Source: Betaproteobacteria bacterium (GTDB lineage Bacteria > Pseudomonadota > Gammaproteobacteria > Burkholderiales > Burkholderiaceae_C). From it: a stretch of 7,859 nucleotides of DNA. The stretch's first letter is position 1. Every line of letters begins with the position of its first letter. Below the pieces are notes generated by a model. The model saw only the letters and a program-made list of their open reading frames with translations. It did not search any database and had not been told where the DNA came from. Made by a program: the position numbers and the translations under genes. The stretch is from NCBI GenBank assembly GCA_009923345.1, contig RFTR01000093.1:1-7859 (forward strand), written 5' to 3'. Below are positions 1 to 6,809 of this stretch, one piece after another.

Positions 1-1662
1 CCTAATGGGTCCTACACCACCTACAAAGAGTTTGAAAATTGGAGCTCCAATTTCACTTTCTCGATGTATGAAAACGCAACGCCAGATCACAGCGAGACAG
101 TCTTGTCGCGCCAATACACATCTACTTCGACAACGCTTGCGCGTACCCGTATCAACGACTCTTCCAGCACGCGTGATGGATTCAACAGCACGGGACGCTT
201 GCAATTCAAAGGCGCGCCTGGCGAGACGTTGACCTTGATGCCTTTTGTGGTGTATTCGCGTTCGCACAATTCTGGAACGATTGCCTTGAGCCAGACACAA
301 ACAGTCTCTGGTGCATCCTCAGCCAGCACGGACAGCGCCAACACCAGTGGCGACGGCAACTTTGGAATGGCTCGTCTAAATGGCCAGTGGCGCAGAAAAC
401 TCTCTGCTGATACCGCCATGGAATGGAAATTCAACACAGGCGGTTGGGATAGCACTAGCCACACTTACCAAACACCGACAGGTGGTGGGTCAGTCCTGCC
501 ATCTTTAAGCCAAAGCGCCACCACCAGAGACCGCTCAGTAAGTTTGAATGGCAAATACACCAATGTCTTAGGAGGTGGACACCAGTGGGTGAGTGGAGCT
601 GAGATAGAGATAGTGCGACGCACCCAAACCGCACAACCTGTCTACAGCGATGGTGACGGCAATATGCAAGCCCGCACTCTCAAATACGCCATCTACACAC
701 AAGACGAAAAACAATTCACACCGAATTGGTCGGGCCATGGAGGTTTGCGTTATGAGCAAATGTCCACCTACGGTAACAACGGTGAAACTGAGGCGACGAA
801 CCGGGTGGGTGTGTTCTCTCCCTTGTTGCATGCGCTATGGAAACCCAATCCAGAAGGGCGAGACCAAGTTCGCATGAGTTTGACGCGCAGTTTTAAAGCG
901 CCGTGGATGCAATCTTTGTTAGCGCGTTACACCCCGTCTCGTGACGATGTTGGCAGTAATTCCAATATCGCAACCAACCCTGGTAGCAAGGGCAATCCAG
1001 GGTTGCGCCCAGAAGTTGCATTAGGTTTGGATATTGCTGTAGAGCGTTATTTGCCGGATGGTGGCGTGTTGAGTGCGGCGGTATTCCATCGCCGCGTCAG
1101 TAATTTGATTCGCAACGTCACCAGTTTAGAAACCATCTCTGGCTATTCGTCGCAGTTGTATGTATCCATTCCGCAAAACGTCGGTAACGCCATCACCCAA
1201 GGCATTGAACTAGAAGCCAAATTTCGTTTGAACCAAATGGTGGCGGACGCCCCCGCAGTAGACATACGCAGCAATATCAGTTTCTATGAATCCAATGTTT
1301 TAAATATTGCAGGCCCCAACAACCGTCTGGATCAACAACCCAGCATGACCGCGAATCTGGGTGCGGACTACCGTTTACGTTCTATGCCTTATACGGTGGG
1401 CGGCAATATCAATATGAACCCAGGTTACACCACCCACAGCAGCGAATACCAATGGCTGTACGTGTCTCAAAAACGTGTGATGGATGTGTATGGTTTGTGG
1501 CGGGTTGACCCTAAAACTTCTTGGCGCCTGACTTTGAGTAATCTCTCTCCATTAAGCTATAACACCAACAATCTCTACAACAGCAGCAGTTTGTACGAGA
1601 ACAGCACCACCCGCAATCGCAACTGGACCAATATTCAAATCCGACTGGAGAAAAAATTATGA
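1..1662 (+). CDS. TonB-dependent outer-membrane receptor, C-terminal part (5' end outside window)
   Basis: The reading frame is open from base 1, so the gene starts upstream; 553 residues are visible. They show the alternating polar/aromatic pattern of outer-membrane beta-strands, separated by Ser/Thr/Asn/Gly-rich loops. The most recognisable stretch lies near bases 880-1130: SLTRSFKAPWMQSLLARYTP, then GNPGLRPEVALGLDIAVERY and LPDGGVLSAAVFHRRV, which is the late-barrel signature of TonB-dependent receptors (a 'NPxLRPE' segment followed by strand pairs). The N-terminal signal peptide, TonB box and plug domain, if present, lie off the left edge, since complete receptors of this kind are usually 700 residues or more. 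Family role: energy-dependent uptake of iron complexes, cobalamin, sugars or other scarce ligands across the outer membrane. The ligand cannot be read from this part. The chain ends in LEKKL rather than a terminal aromatic. It is translationally coupled to the next gene. Confidence 0.88.
   Translation, partial: PNGSYTTYKEFENWSSNFTFSMYENATPDHSETVLSRQYTSTSTTLARTRINDSSSTRDGFNSTGRLQFKGAPGETLTLMPFVVYSRSHNSGTIALSQTQTVSGASSASTDSANTSGDGNFGMARLNGQWRRKLSADTAMEWKFNTGGWDSTSHTYQTPTGGGSVLPSLSQSATTRDRSVSLNGKYTNVLGGGHQWVSGAEIEIVRRTQTAQPVYSDGDGNMQARTLKYAIYTQDEKQFTPNWSGHGGLRYEQMSTYGNNGETEATNRVGVFSPLLHALWKPNPEGRDQVRMSLTRSFKAPWMQSLLARYTPSRDDVGSNSNIATNPGSKGNPGLRPEVALGLDIAVERYLPDGGVLSAAVFHRRVSNLIRNVTSLETISGYSSQLYVSIPQNVGNAITQGIELEAKFRLNQMVADAPAVDIRSNISFYESNVLNIAGPNNRLDQQPSMTANLGADYRLRSMPYTVGGNINMNPGYTTHSSEYQWLYVSQKRVMDVYGLWRVDPKTSWRLTLSNLSPLSYNTNNLYNSSSLYENSTTRNRNWTNIQIRLEKKL
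1647..1650 (+). promoter_or_regulatory. Shine-Dalgarno site for the hydrolase gene, inside the receptor 3' end
   Basis: GGAG lies 8 nt before the ATG at 1659, within the last codons of the receptor. It gives the downstream cistron its own ribosome site in addition to the ATGA overlap, and it supports the chosen start. Confidence 0.6.
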
Positions 1663-2525
1663 CAACAACCCATGACGACGCCTGGTATGACCGCATGTAC
1701 AACAACCGCGCGCTGGTGCCTGAGCACGAAATTCATTTCGCGCGTTGGCGTGACACATCTGAGTTTGCGCGTAAAGAAAACCGATGTTTCCAAGACGTAG
1801 CTTATGGCCATGGTCAGAATGAATCGCTCGATATATTTCCAGCCAACACTGCGCACTCTCCAAAAGGCGCGCCTGTCATGGTATTTATCCATGGTGGCTA
1901 TTGGCGTTCTTTAGACAAGGCAGACCATTCCTTTGTAGCGCCGGCTTTCACCTCACAAGGTGCTTGCGTGGTGGTGCCTAACTACGCGTTATGCCCTGCT
2001 GTCACTATTTCGCACATCACGATGCAAATGGTCAAAGCAGTGGCTTGGGTGTATCGCAATGTGCATAGATTTGGTGGAGACCCCAAACGCATCATCTTGG
2101 TTGGGCATTCAGCCGGCGGACATTTGGCCGCCATGCTGTTGGCTTGCAATTGGCGTGCTTACGACTTCGCCTTGCCGCAAGATTTAGCGAATAAAGCCTT
2201 GTCGATTTCAGGTTTGTACGAGCTGGAATCCGTGCGCGCGACGCCATTCTTAAAAGACAGTTTGCGCTTGACAGAAGAGATATCGGTGAACAACAGCCCA
2301 GCTTGGATGCCAGCCCCTAAGCACGGCAAGCTGTATTCGGTGTGCGGAGCATTAGAGAGTGCAGAATTTATCCGCCATAACTCCCTAATACAACAAGCGT
2401 GGGGTAAAACCCATGTGCCTGTTGCTGAAGCGATTGCAGGCTTGCAACACTTCAGTGTGGTGGAAGCCCTTGCAAATCCTGGACACCGCATCCATGCATT
2501 GGCCAGTGAACTGCTCGCGGCATAG
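1659..2525 (+). CDS. Alpha/beta hydrolase, arylformamidase/carboxylesterase-like
   Basis: A complete 288-residue protein with no signal peptide or membrane segment, so probably cytoplasmic. Motifs seen: HGGYW at residues 78-82 (oxyanion-hole HGG of the hormone-sensitive-lipase/BD-FAE/kynurenine-formamidase group); GHSAGG at 149-154 with nucleophile Ser151; a late His264 in GLQHFSV as the likely catalytic base; and E233 in the segment GALESAEF as a candidate acid. The W in HGGYW and the N-terminal YDRMYNNR segment resemble proteins annotated as arylformamidase-like (N-formylkynurenine hydrolysis), but many relatives are esterases of unknown substrate and no other tryptophan-catabolism genes are present, so no gene symbol is given. 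The start is supported by the ATGA overlap with the receptor stop and by GGAG 8 nt upstream. Coupling to an outer-membrane receptor suggests it may hydrolyse an ester or amide in the imported ligand; this is inference. Its stop directly abuts the stop of convergent guaC. Confidence 0.85.
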   Translation: MTTTHDDAWYDRMYNNRALVPEHEIHFARWRDTSEFARKENRCFQDVAYGHGQNESLDIFPANTAHSPKGAPVMVFIHGGYWRSLDKADHSFVAPAFTSQGACVVVPNYALCPAVTISHITMQMVKAVAWVYRNVHRFGGDPKRIILVGHSAGGHLAAMLLACNWRAYDFALPQDLANKALSISGLYELESVRATPFLKDSLRLTEEISVNNSPAWMPAPKHGKLYSVCGALESAEFIRHNSLIQQAWGKTHVPVAEAIAGLQHFSVVEALANPGHRIHALASELLAA

Positions 2526-3503
2526 TTACATCAGCAGGTGTTCACCTGCGTTGTCGCCGCCCAAGATAACGTAGTTCACTTTGCGAATATCCATCAGTTT
2601 GGTGCCACCGGCATAACTGATGGAGCTTTGCACATCTTGTTCCATTTCAATCAAGGTATTGGCTAGCTTGCCCTTGATAGGTTCCAAAATCCGTTTGCCT
2701 TCGACGTGTTTATATTCACCTTTGTTGAAGTCAGACGCTGAGCCGTAATATTCTTTGAACATTTCGCCGTCCACTTCCACGGTTTTGCCAGGCGACTCTT
2801 CATGGCCTGCAAAGAGCGAGCCAATCATCACCATCGATGCGCCGAAGCGGATGCTTTTAGCAATGTCGCCATGGCTGCGAATGCCGCCATCTGCAATGAT
2901 GGGCTTGGTAGCCACACGTGCACACCATTTGAGCGCTGATAGTTGCCAACCACCCGTACCAAAACCTGTTTTGAGTTTGGTGATACACACTTTGCCAGGG
3001 CCTACGCCGACCTTGGTGGCATCAGCACCCCAGTTTTCAAGATCAATCACCGCCTCTGGTGTGGCAACGTTGCCTGCAATCACAAAGCTTTGAGGCAATT
3101 TGTTTTTGATATAGCGAATCATGTCGCGTACGCTGTCGGCGTGGCCATGCGCGATGTCGATCGTGATGAATTCAGGTGTTAAACCTGAGGCATGCAATTC
3201 ATCTACTGTGGCGCGGTCAGGGCCTTTCACACCTAAAGAGATGGATGCATACGCGCCTTTGGCGTGCATGTCACGCACAAACTTTAAATTGTCCAAATCA
3301 AAGCGGTGCATCACATAGAAATAGTTGTTCTGCGCCATCCAGACACAAATTTTCTCGTCGATGACAGTCTTCATATTGGCGGGAACTACGGGAAGACGGA
3401 ATTTATGCCCTCCCAATTCAACCCCCGCATCGCATTCAGAACGACTTTCCACGCGACACTTGCGTGGCAGTAACAAAATATTGTCGTAATCAAAAATTTC
3501 CAT
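2526..3503 (-). CDS. guaC: GMP reductase (short-form, GuaC2-like)
   Basis: A 325-residue IMPDH/GMPR-family TIM barrel that reductively deaminates GMP to IMP with NADPH, releasing ammonia (purine salvage, cytoplasm). Seen: N-terminal FDYDNILLLPRKC; the catalytic loop GVGPGKVCITKLKTGFGTGG with active-site Cys173; the phosphate-binding region IADGGIRSHGDIAKSIRFGA near 203-222; GSLFAGHEESPG at 228-239; and QSSISYAGG near 292-300. The absence of an inserted CBS pair, the GTGGWQ loop and the length identify the short GMP reductases known from Firmicutes and some Proteobacteria, rather than IMP dehydrogenase or the ~347-residue E. coli GuaC. The start at 3503 was chosen because family homology begins at MEIFDYDN and GGAG (3515-3512) precedes it by 8 nt. 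A TTG at 3581 would add 26 residues with no family support. It is transcribed divergently from uvrD and convergently to the hydrolase. Confidence 0.93.
   Translation of the reverse strand: MEIFDYDNILLLPRKCRVESRSECDAGVELGGHKFRLPVVPANMKTVIDEKICVWMAQNNYFYVMHRFDLDNLKFVRDMHAKGAYASISLGVKGPDRATVDELHASGLTPEFITIDIAHGHADSVRDMIRYIKNKLPQSFVIAGNVATPEAVIDLENWGADATKVGVGPGKVCITKLKTGFGTGGWQLSALKWCARVATKPIIADGGIRSHGDIAKSIRFGASMVMIGSLFAGHEESPGKTVEVDGEMFKEYYGSASDFNKGEYKHVEGKRILEPIKGKLANTLIEMEQDVQSSISYAGGTKLMDIRKVNYVILGGDNAGEHLLM
2534..2549. repeat. Perfect inverted repeat at the hydrolase/guaC convergent junction
   Basis: GCAGGTG (2534-2540), TT, CACCTGC (2543-2549) can form a tight hairpin with 6-7 bp and a 2-4 nt loop. 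It lies in the last codons of guaC and 9 bases past the hydrolase stop, where a terminator for both converging transcripts would be expected. Neither strand has a T-run after the stem, so it is not a canonical intrinsic terminator. It may block exonucleases or pause polymerase, or simply reflect codon choice. Confidence 0.45.
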
Positions 3504-3672
3504 ATCCCAAGCTCCAGAAAATAACGTTCGAAGATTGAGCGCTTGGCTTGGTCGGATTTTTATCGCGCAAGATGCAGTCAATAAAAAACCGAGCGCAAGA
3601 ATCTTGGGCCCGGTGGTTGATTCTAACAGCGCTTCTTCTGAGCAAAATTACCGCGCCTTCTAAAATCACCTT
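3504..3672. promoter_or_regulatory. Divergent intergenic region guaC / uvrD
   Basis: This 169-bp spacer must hold the promoters of both divergent genes. Next to guaC is its ribosome site (GGAG on the minus strand, 3515-3512). The middle holds an imperfect inverted repeat (3531-3605). Near uvrD a -10-like TAAAAT (3661-3666) ends only 6 nt before the ATG and has no good -35 partner; no Shine-Dalgarno sequence precedes uvrD. I could not find a convincing -35/-10 pair in either direction and saw no LexA-type CTGT-N8-ACAG operator. Confidence 0.5.
3531..3605. repeat. Imperfect inverted repeat in the guaC-uvrD spacer
   Basis: The outer arms are AAGATT (3531-3536) and AATCTT (3600-3605). After a 2/3-nt internal loop come inner arms GCGCTTGG (3539-3546) and CCGAGCGC (3589-3596), matching at 7 of 8 positions, with the eighth a G-U wobble if transcribed rightward. 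The enclosed 42 nt contain a smaller GAT-TTTT-ATC hairpin (3555-3564). Total pairing is about 14 bp over 75 nt. It could be an operator or structured leader, but chance is not excluded. Confidence 0.35.
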
Positions 3673-6027
3673 ATGCATTTCCCAACGGGGGTCGACACCC
3701 CAACGCCTGATGGCGCTCATCCCTCAGCCCTTTTACTGCAAGGTCTCAACGACGAACAGTCTGCTGCGGTGACTTTGCCGGCTGACCACGCGCTTATCTT
3801 GGCGGGGGCTGGTTCTGGCAAAACCCGCGTACTCACTACTCGCATCGCTTGGTTGTTACAAACCGGTCAAGTTTCGCCTGGTGGCGTTTTGGCTGTCACC
3901 TTTACCAACAAGGCTGCCAAAGAGATGCTGACGCGTTTGTCTGGCATGTTGCCCGTCAATGTGCGCGGAATGTGGGTGGGCACCTTCCACGGGCTGTGTA
4001 ACCGGTTTTTGCGTGCCCATTGGAAGTTAGCCAATTTGCCGCAAACCTTTCAAATCTTGGATATCCAAGACCAGCTCAGTGCCATCAAACGGTTGAGCAA
4101 GCAGTTTCAGGTGGACGAAGAGCGTTTCCCACCCAAACAAACCATGTGGTTTATCGCTGGGTGCAAAGAAGACGGCTTGCGACCCAAAGACGTTGATGTG
4201 CGGGACCCCGACTCCCGTAAAAAAGTGGAGTTGTATGAGCTCTACGAAGCCCAATGCCAACGCGAGGGCGTGGTGGATTTTGGTGAACTGATGTTGCGCT
4301 CTTATGAACTCTTGCGCGATAACGATCCAATCCGTGAACATTACCGCAGGCGCTTTCGTCATATCTTGATTGACGAGTTTCAAGACACCAACAAACTGCA
4401 GTACGCATGGATCAAGCAACTCGCAGGACCTGTGGCACAAGACGGCGGTACTGTATTTGCTGTCGGCGATGACGACCAAAGTATTTATGCCTTCCGCGGT
4501 GCGCGTGTTGGCAATATGGCGGACTTTGTGCGCGAGTACCAAGTGCAGCACCAAATCAAGTTAGAGCAAAACTACCGCAGTTTTAGCAATATTCTGGACA
4601 GTGCCAACCACCTGATTGACCACAATAAAAACCGCTTGGGTAAAAACCTACACACCACACAAGGTGCGGGCGAGCCAGTGCGTATTTATGAGTCCCCAAC
4701 AGACTTTGCCGAAGCGCAGTGGATGGTAGAGGAGATGAAGCAACTCTTGCGCGAAGGCCAAAACGGCGATGGCACGCAAGGTGTGGCACATCGCCATGAA
4801 ATTGCCGTGCTTTACCGCAGCAACGCACAAAGTCGCGTGATTGAAACGGCGCTGTTTAACGCGGCCATGCCTTACCGCGTATATGGTGGCTTGCGGTTTT
4901 TCGAGCGCGCAGAAATCAAACACGCTTTGGCTTATTTACGTTTGCTAGAAAACCCATGGGACGACACGAGTTTTATGCGCGTCGTCAACTTCCCTCCACG
5001 TGGCATAGGTGCGCGCAGCATTGAACAATTACAAGATGCTGCCCGAGCTTTGGGTTGCCCTTTGCACGATGCAGTCAGCACCTTGACGGGTAAAGCAGGT
5101 GTGAATATCACTGCATTTGTAGCCAAGATTGATGTGCTGCGTGAACAAACCCAAGGCCAAAACCTAAGGCAAATCATTGAACTCTTGCTTGACCACTCTG
5201 GTTTGGTAGAGCATTACCAAAGCGAACGCGAAGGCGCAGACCGTATTGAAAATTTGACCGAATTGGTCAATGCAGCGGAGAGTTTTGTGACCCAAGAGGG
5301 CTTTGGCCGAGACGCTGTCGCAATGCCGGTGAACGGTGAAATGATCAATCCAGATACAGGCGAAACCTTGTCACCTTTGGCGGCATTTTTGACCCATGCG
5401 GCATTGGAATCAGGCGACAACCAAGCGCAAGCAGGACAAGATGCTGTGCAGTTGATGACCGTACATGCATCCAAAGGCCTAGAGTTTGATTGCGTCTTCA
5501 TCACAGGCATGGAAGAAGGCTTGTTTCCGCACGAAAACTCGATGAATGACTACGACGGATTAGAAGAAGAACGGCGCTTGATGTACGTCGCCATCACCAG
5601 AGCAAGGCGCAGGTTGTATTTGAGCCATTCGCAAACCCGTATGTTGCATGGCCAAACCCGCTACAACATCAAGAGCCGGTTTTTTGATGAACTGCCAGAG
5701 CATGCGCTTAAATGGATCACGCCTGCGAGGTCTGCTTTTGCGGATACACACGCTTCGCCTCACAATGCTTGGCAACAACCGACTTGGTTTAATAATGATT
5801 GGCAAACCAAGGCCAGTGCGCCAACGCCTGTGTTGCAACGCGCACCTACCACCTCGGGGCCCAATGCTTGGGTGCGTTCAGGTGTACAAGTTTTTCACAC
5901 CAAGTTTGGGGAAGGAACTGTCATAGGCTTGGAGGGTGTAGGTGACGACGCCAGAGCGCAAGTGAATTTTCCGCGCCACGGTATGAAGTGGTTGGCTTTG
6001 AGCGTGGCCAAACTCAGGCAGGTTTGA
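3673..6027 (+). CDS. uvrD: ATP-dependent DNA helicase II (UvrD)
   Basis: A complete 784-residue SF1A 3'-5' helicase. In family members it removes the incised oligonucleotide and UvrC during nucleotide excision repair, unwinds DNA in MutHLS mismatch repair and strips RecA filaments. Motifs in order: Q-motif Gln29 (LNDEQSAAV); Walker A AGAGSGKT at 44-51; Ia TFTNKAA at 76-82; Ib GTFHGLC at 103-109; II DEFQDT at 234-239; III VGDDDQSIYAFRGA at 264-277; IV LEQNYRS at 297-303; V TVHASKGLEFD at 596-606; VI EEERRLMYVAITRARR at 631-646. A Trp/Asn/Pro-rich linker (about 680-735) leads to a C-terminal Tudor-like domain (FHTKFGEGTV through FPRHGMKW, 741-773), which in UvrD/PcrA contacts RNA polymerase. 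An in-frame TAA at 3661 leaves 3673 as the only credible ATG, although it has no Shine-Dalgarno sequence. Rep is the alternative name, but the C-terminal domain favours UvrD. Confidence 0.93.
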   Translation: MHFPTGVDTPTPDGAHPSALLLQGLNDEQSAAVTLPADHALILAGAGSGKTRVLTTRIAWLLQTGQVSPGGVLAVTFTNKAAKEMLTRLSGMLPVNVRGMWVGTFHGLCNRFLRAHWKLANLPQTFQILDIQDQLSAIKRLSKQFQVDEERFPPKQTMWFIAGCKEDGLRPKDVDVRDPDSRKKVELYELYEAQCQREGVVDFGELMLRSYELLRDNDPIREHYRRRFRHILIDEFQDTNKLQYAWIKQLAGPVAQDGGTVFAVGDDDQSIYAFRGARVGNMADFVREYQVQHQIKLEQNYRSFSNILDSANHLIDHNKNRLGKNLHTTQGAGEPVRIYESPTDFAEAQWMVEEMKQLLREGQNGDGTQGVAHRHEIAVLYRSNAQSRVIETALFNAAMPYRVYGGLRFFERAEIKHALAYLRLLENPWDDTSFMRVVNFPPRGIGARSIEQLQDAARALGCPLHDAVSTLTGKAGVNITAFVAKIDVLREQTQGQNLRQIIELLLDHSGLVEHYQSEREGADRIENLTELVNAAESFVTQEGFGRDAVAMPVNGEMINPDTGETLSPLAAFLTHAALESGDNQAQAGQDAVQLMTVHASKGLEFDCVFITGMEEGLFPHENSMNDYDGLEEERRLMYVAITRARRRLYLSHSQTRMLHGQTRYNIKSRFFDELPEHALKWITPARSAFADTHASPHNAWQQPTWFNNDWQTKASAPTPVLQRAPTTSGPNAWVRSGVQVFHTKFGEGTVIGLEGVGDDARAQVNFPRHGMKWLALSVAKLRQV

Positions 6028-6034
6028 GTTTTTT
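6009..6034 (+). terminator. Weak intrinsic terminator at the end of uvrD
   Basis: CAAAC (6009-6013), an 8-nt loop, GTTTG (6022-6026), then AG and six T residues (6029-6034), overlapping the uvrD stop and reaching the stop of the convergent membrane-protein gene. An overlapping alternative stem, AAACTC (6010-6015) with GAGTTT (6026-6031), is also possible. The stems are short and A/T-rich, so efficiency may be modest. The T-run serves only the rightward transcript. Confidence 0.4.
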
Positions 6035-6809
6035 AGGCATAAATGGTGTCGCTGACAAAACAGTCGCGAAAACTGAAATAGACCGAACAAAAAAACATGG
6101 CCGCAAGCATCAGCATGGCTGGTAAAAGAGTCACAGATACCAACTCACCATCACCCATCAAGCCTGATACTAAACTCAATATCAATGCGGTGGACATGAA
6201 CACGACCGTCCACATCAGTCCAAACACTAAAAACGCACGCCAGTTGCGTAAGCATGCTACAGAACTGAAGAACAAACTTTTGATGGCTGGTACGCCATGC
6301 CAATGCACTAGTGCTGGCGCATGCCAAAACACCATAGACAAAGGCAAATAGAGCAGGAGGGAAAGCCACATGGCATTTTGAAAGTTTGGGTCCATGATGG
6401 TTGTTGCATCCAACTTGCCACCCACCAGATACAGCTTCGCAAAACCACCACCGTCAACCAGAGCAGATAGCCCCATCACACCAACAAAGCCGAGCGCATA
6501 AAGCAGGCCCAATACCACCATATCGTGCTTACGTTCTTTGCTGGCGCGAAACGCAATCGCCAAAATGGTGGGCATAGGAAATTTGCCTAATTCCACTTCA
6601 CGACTCGCTGCCATCAGCCCCAAGGTGGCAGCTGGCAAAAGAGAGAGTGCGATAAAACTGCCGACGACAGGTAGCAATGCCGATAGCGACATGATGGCCA
6701 TGAAGAGGAAAAACAATCCACTCATAGCAATGGGCTGTTTCCAAAACACGCGAATACCTTGCCGAACCCATTTAGATCCAGTGCGTGCTTCCACAACATT
6801 AAGTTTCAT
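6033..6809 (-). CDS. BPSS1780-type integral membrane protein, function unknown
   Basis: A complete 258-residue protein with about six hydrophobic helices, at roughly residues 28-46, 48-66, 97-117, 146-166, 192-217 and 223-246, and no cleavable signal peptide; it is an inner-membrane protein. The N-terminal VEARTGSKWVRQGIRVFWKQ before helix 1 and the motif FWHAPALVHWHG (161-172) match what I recall of the BPSS1780 family, widespread in Betaproteobacteria and without assigned function. A charged cytoplasmic loop (about 68-96, SREVELGKFPMP and RASKERKHD) separates helices 2 and 3. The ATG overlaps the thrB stop as ATGA, with no clear Shine-Dalgarno sequence, so translation is probably coupled to thrB. 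No catalytic or ligand-binding motif is visible. The positional link to thrB could suggest amino-acid transport, but it more likely reflects a conserved gene order. Confidence 0.82.
   Translation of the reverse strand: MKLNVVEARTGSKWVRQGIRVFWKQPIAMSGLFFLFMAIMSLSALLPVVGSFIALSLLPAATLGLMAASREVELGKFPMPTILAIAFRASKERKHDMVVLGLLYALGFVGVMGLSALVDGGGFAKLYLVGGKLDATTIMDPNFQNAMWLSLLLYLPLSMVFWHAPALVHWHGVPAIKSLFFSSVACLRNWRAFLVFGLMWTVVFMSTALILSLVSGLMGDGELVSVTLLPAMLMLAAMFFCSVYFSFRDCFVSDTIYA

Noticed and set aside
207..1878. Repeated AAAGGCGCGCCTG at about 208 and 1864
   Set aside because: Two copies of a palindrome-containing 13-mer in unrelated coding frames, with no further similarity around them; coincidence is the simplest reading.
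3504..3581. Longer guaC product from a TTG at 3581
   Set aside because: The extra 26 residues have no family counterpart and the ATG at 3503 has a well-placed GGAG.
3557..3581. TTGACT plus a TAAAA-like sequence on the minus strand as a guaC promoter
   Set aside because: The spacing between the hexamers is about 12-13 bp, too short for a sigma-70 promoter; no better -10 lies at 16-18 bp.
3605..3613. GGGCCC palindrome in the guaC-uvrD spacer as a terminator or operator
   Set aside because: Six bases with no loop, no T-run and no flanking symmetry.
4027..4554. Minus-strand open frame of 175 codons inside uvrD
   Set aside because: It lies wholly antisense to conserved helicase motifs and shows no recognisable domain; it is a shadow of uvrD codon bias.
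6097..6351. Plus-strand open frame opposite the membrane-protein gene
   Set aside because: It is antisense to transmembrane helices of the family-like gene, has low-complexity Asn/Thr/Lys composition and no ribosome site; it is a shadow frame.
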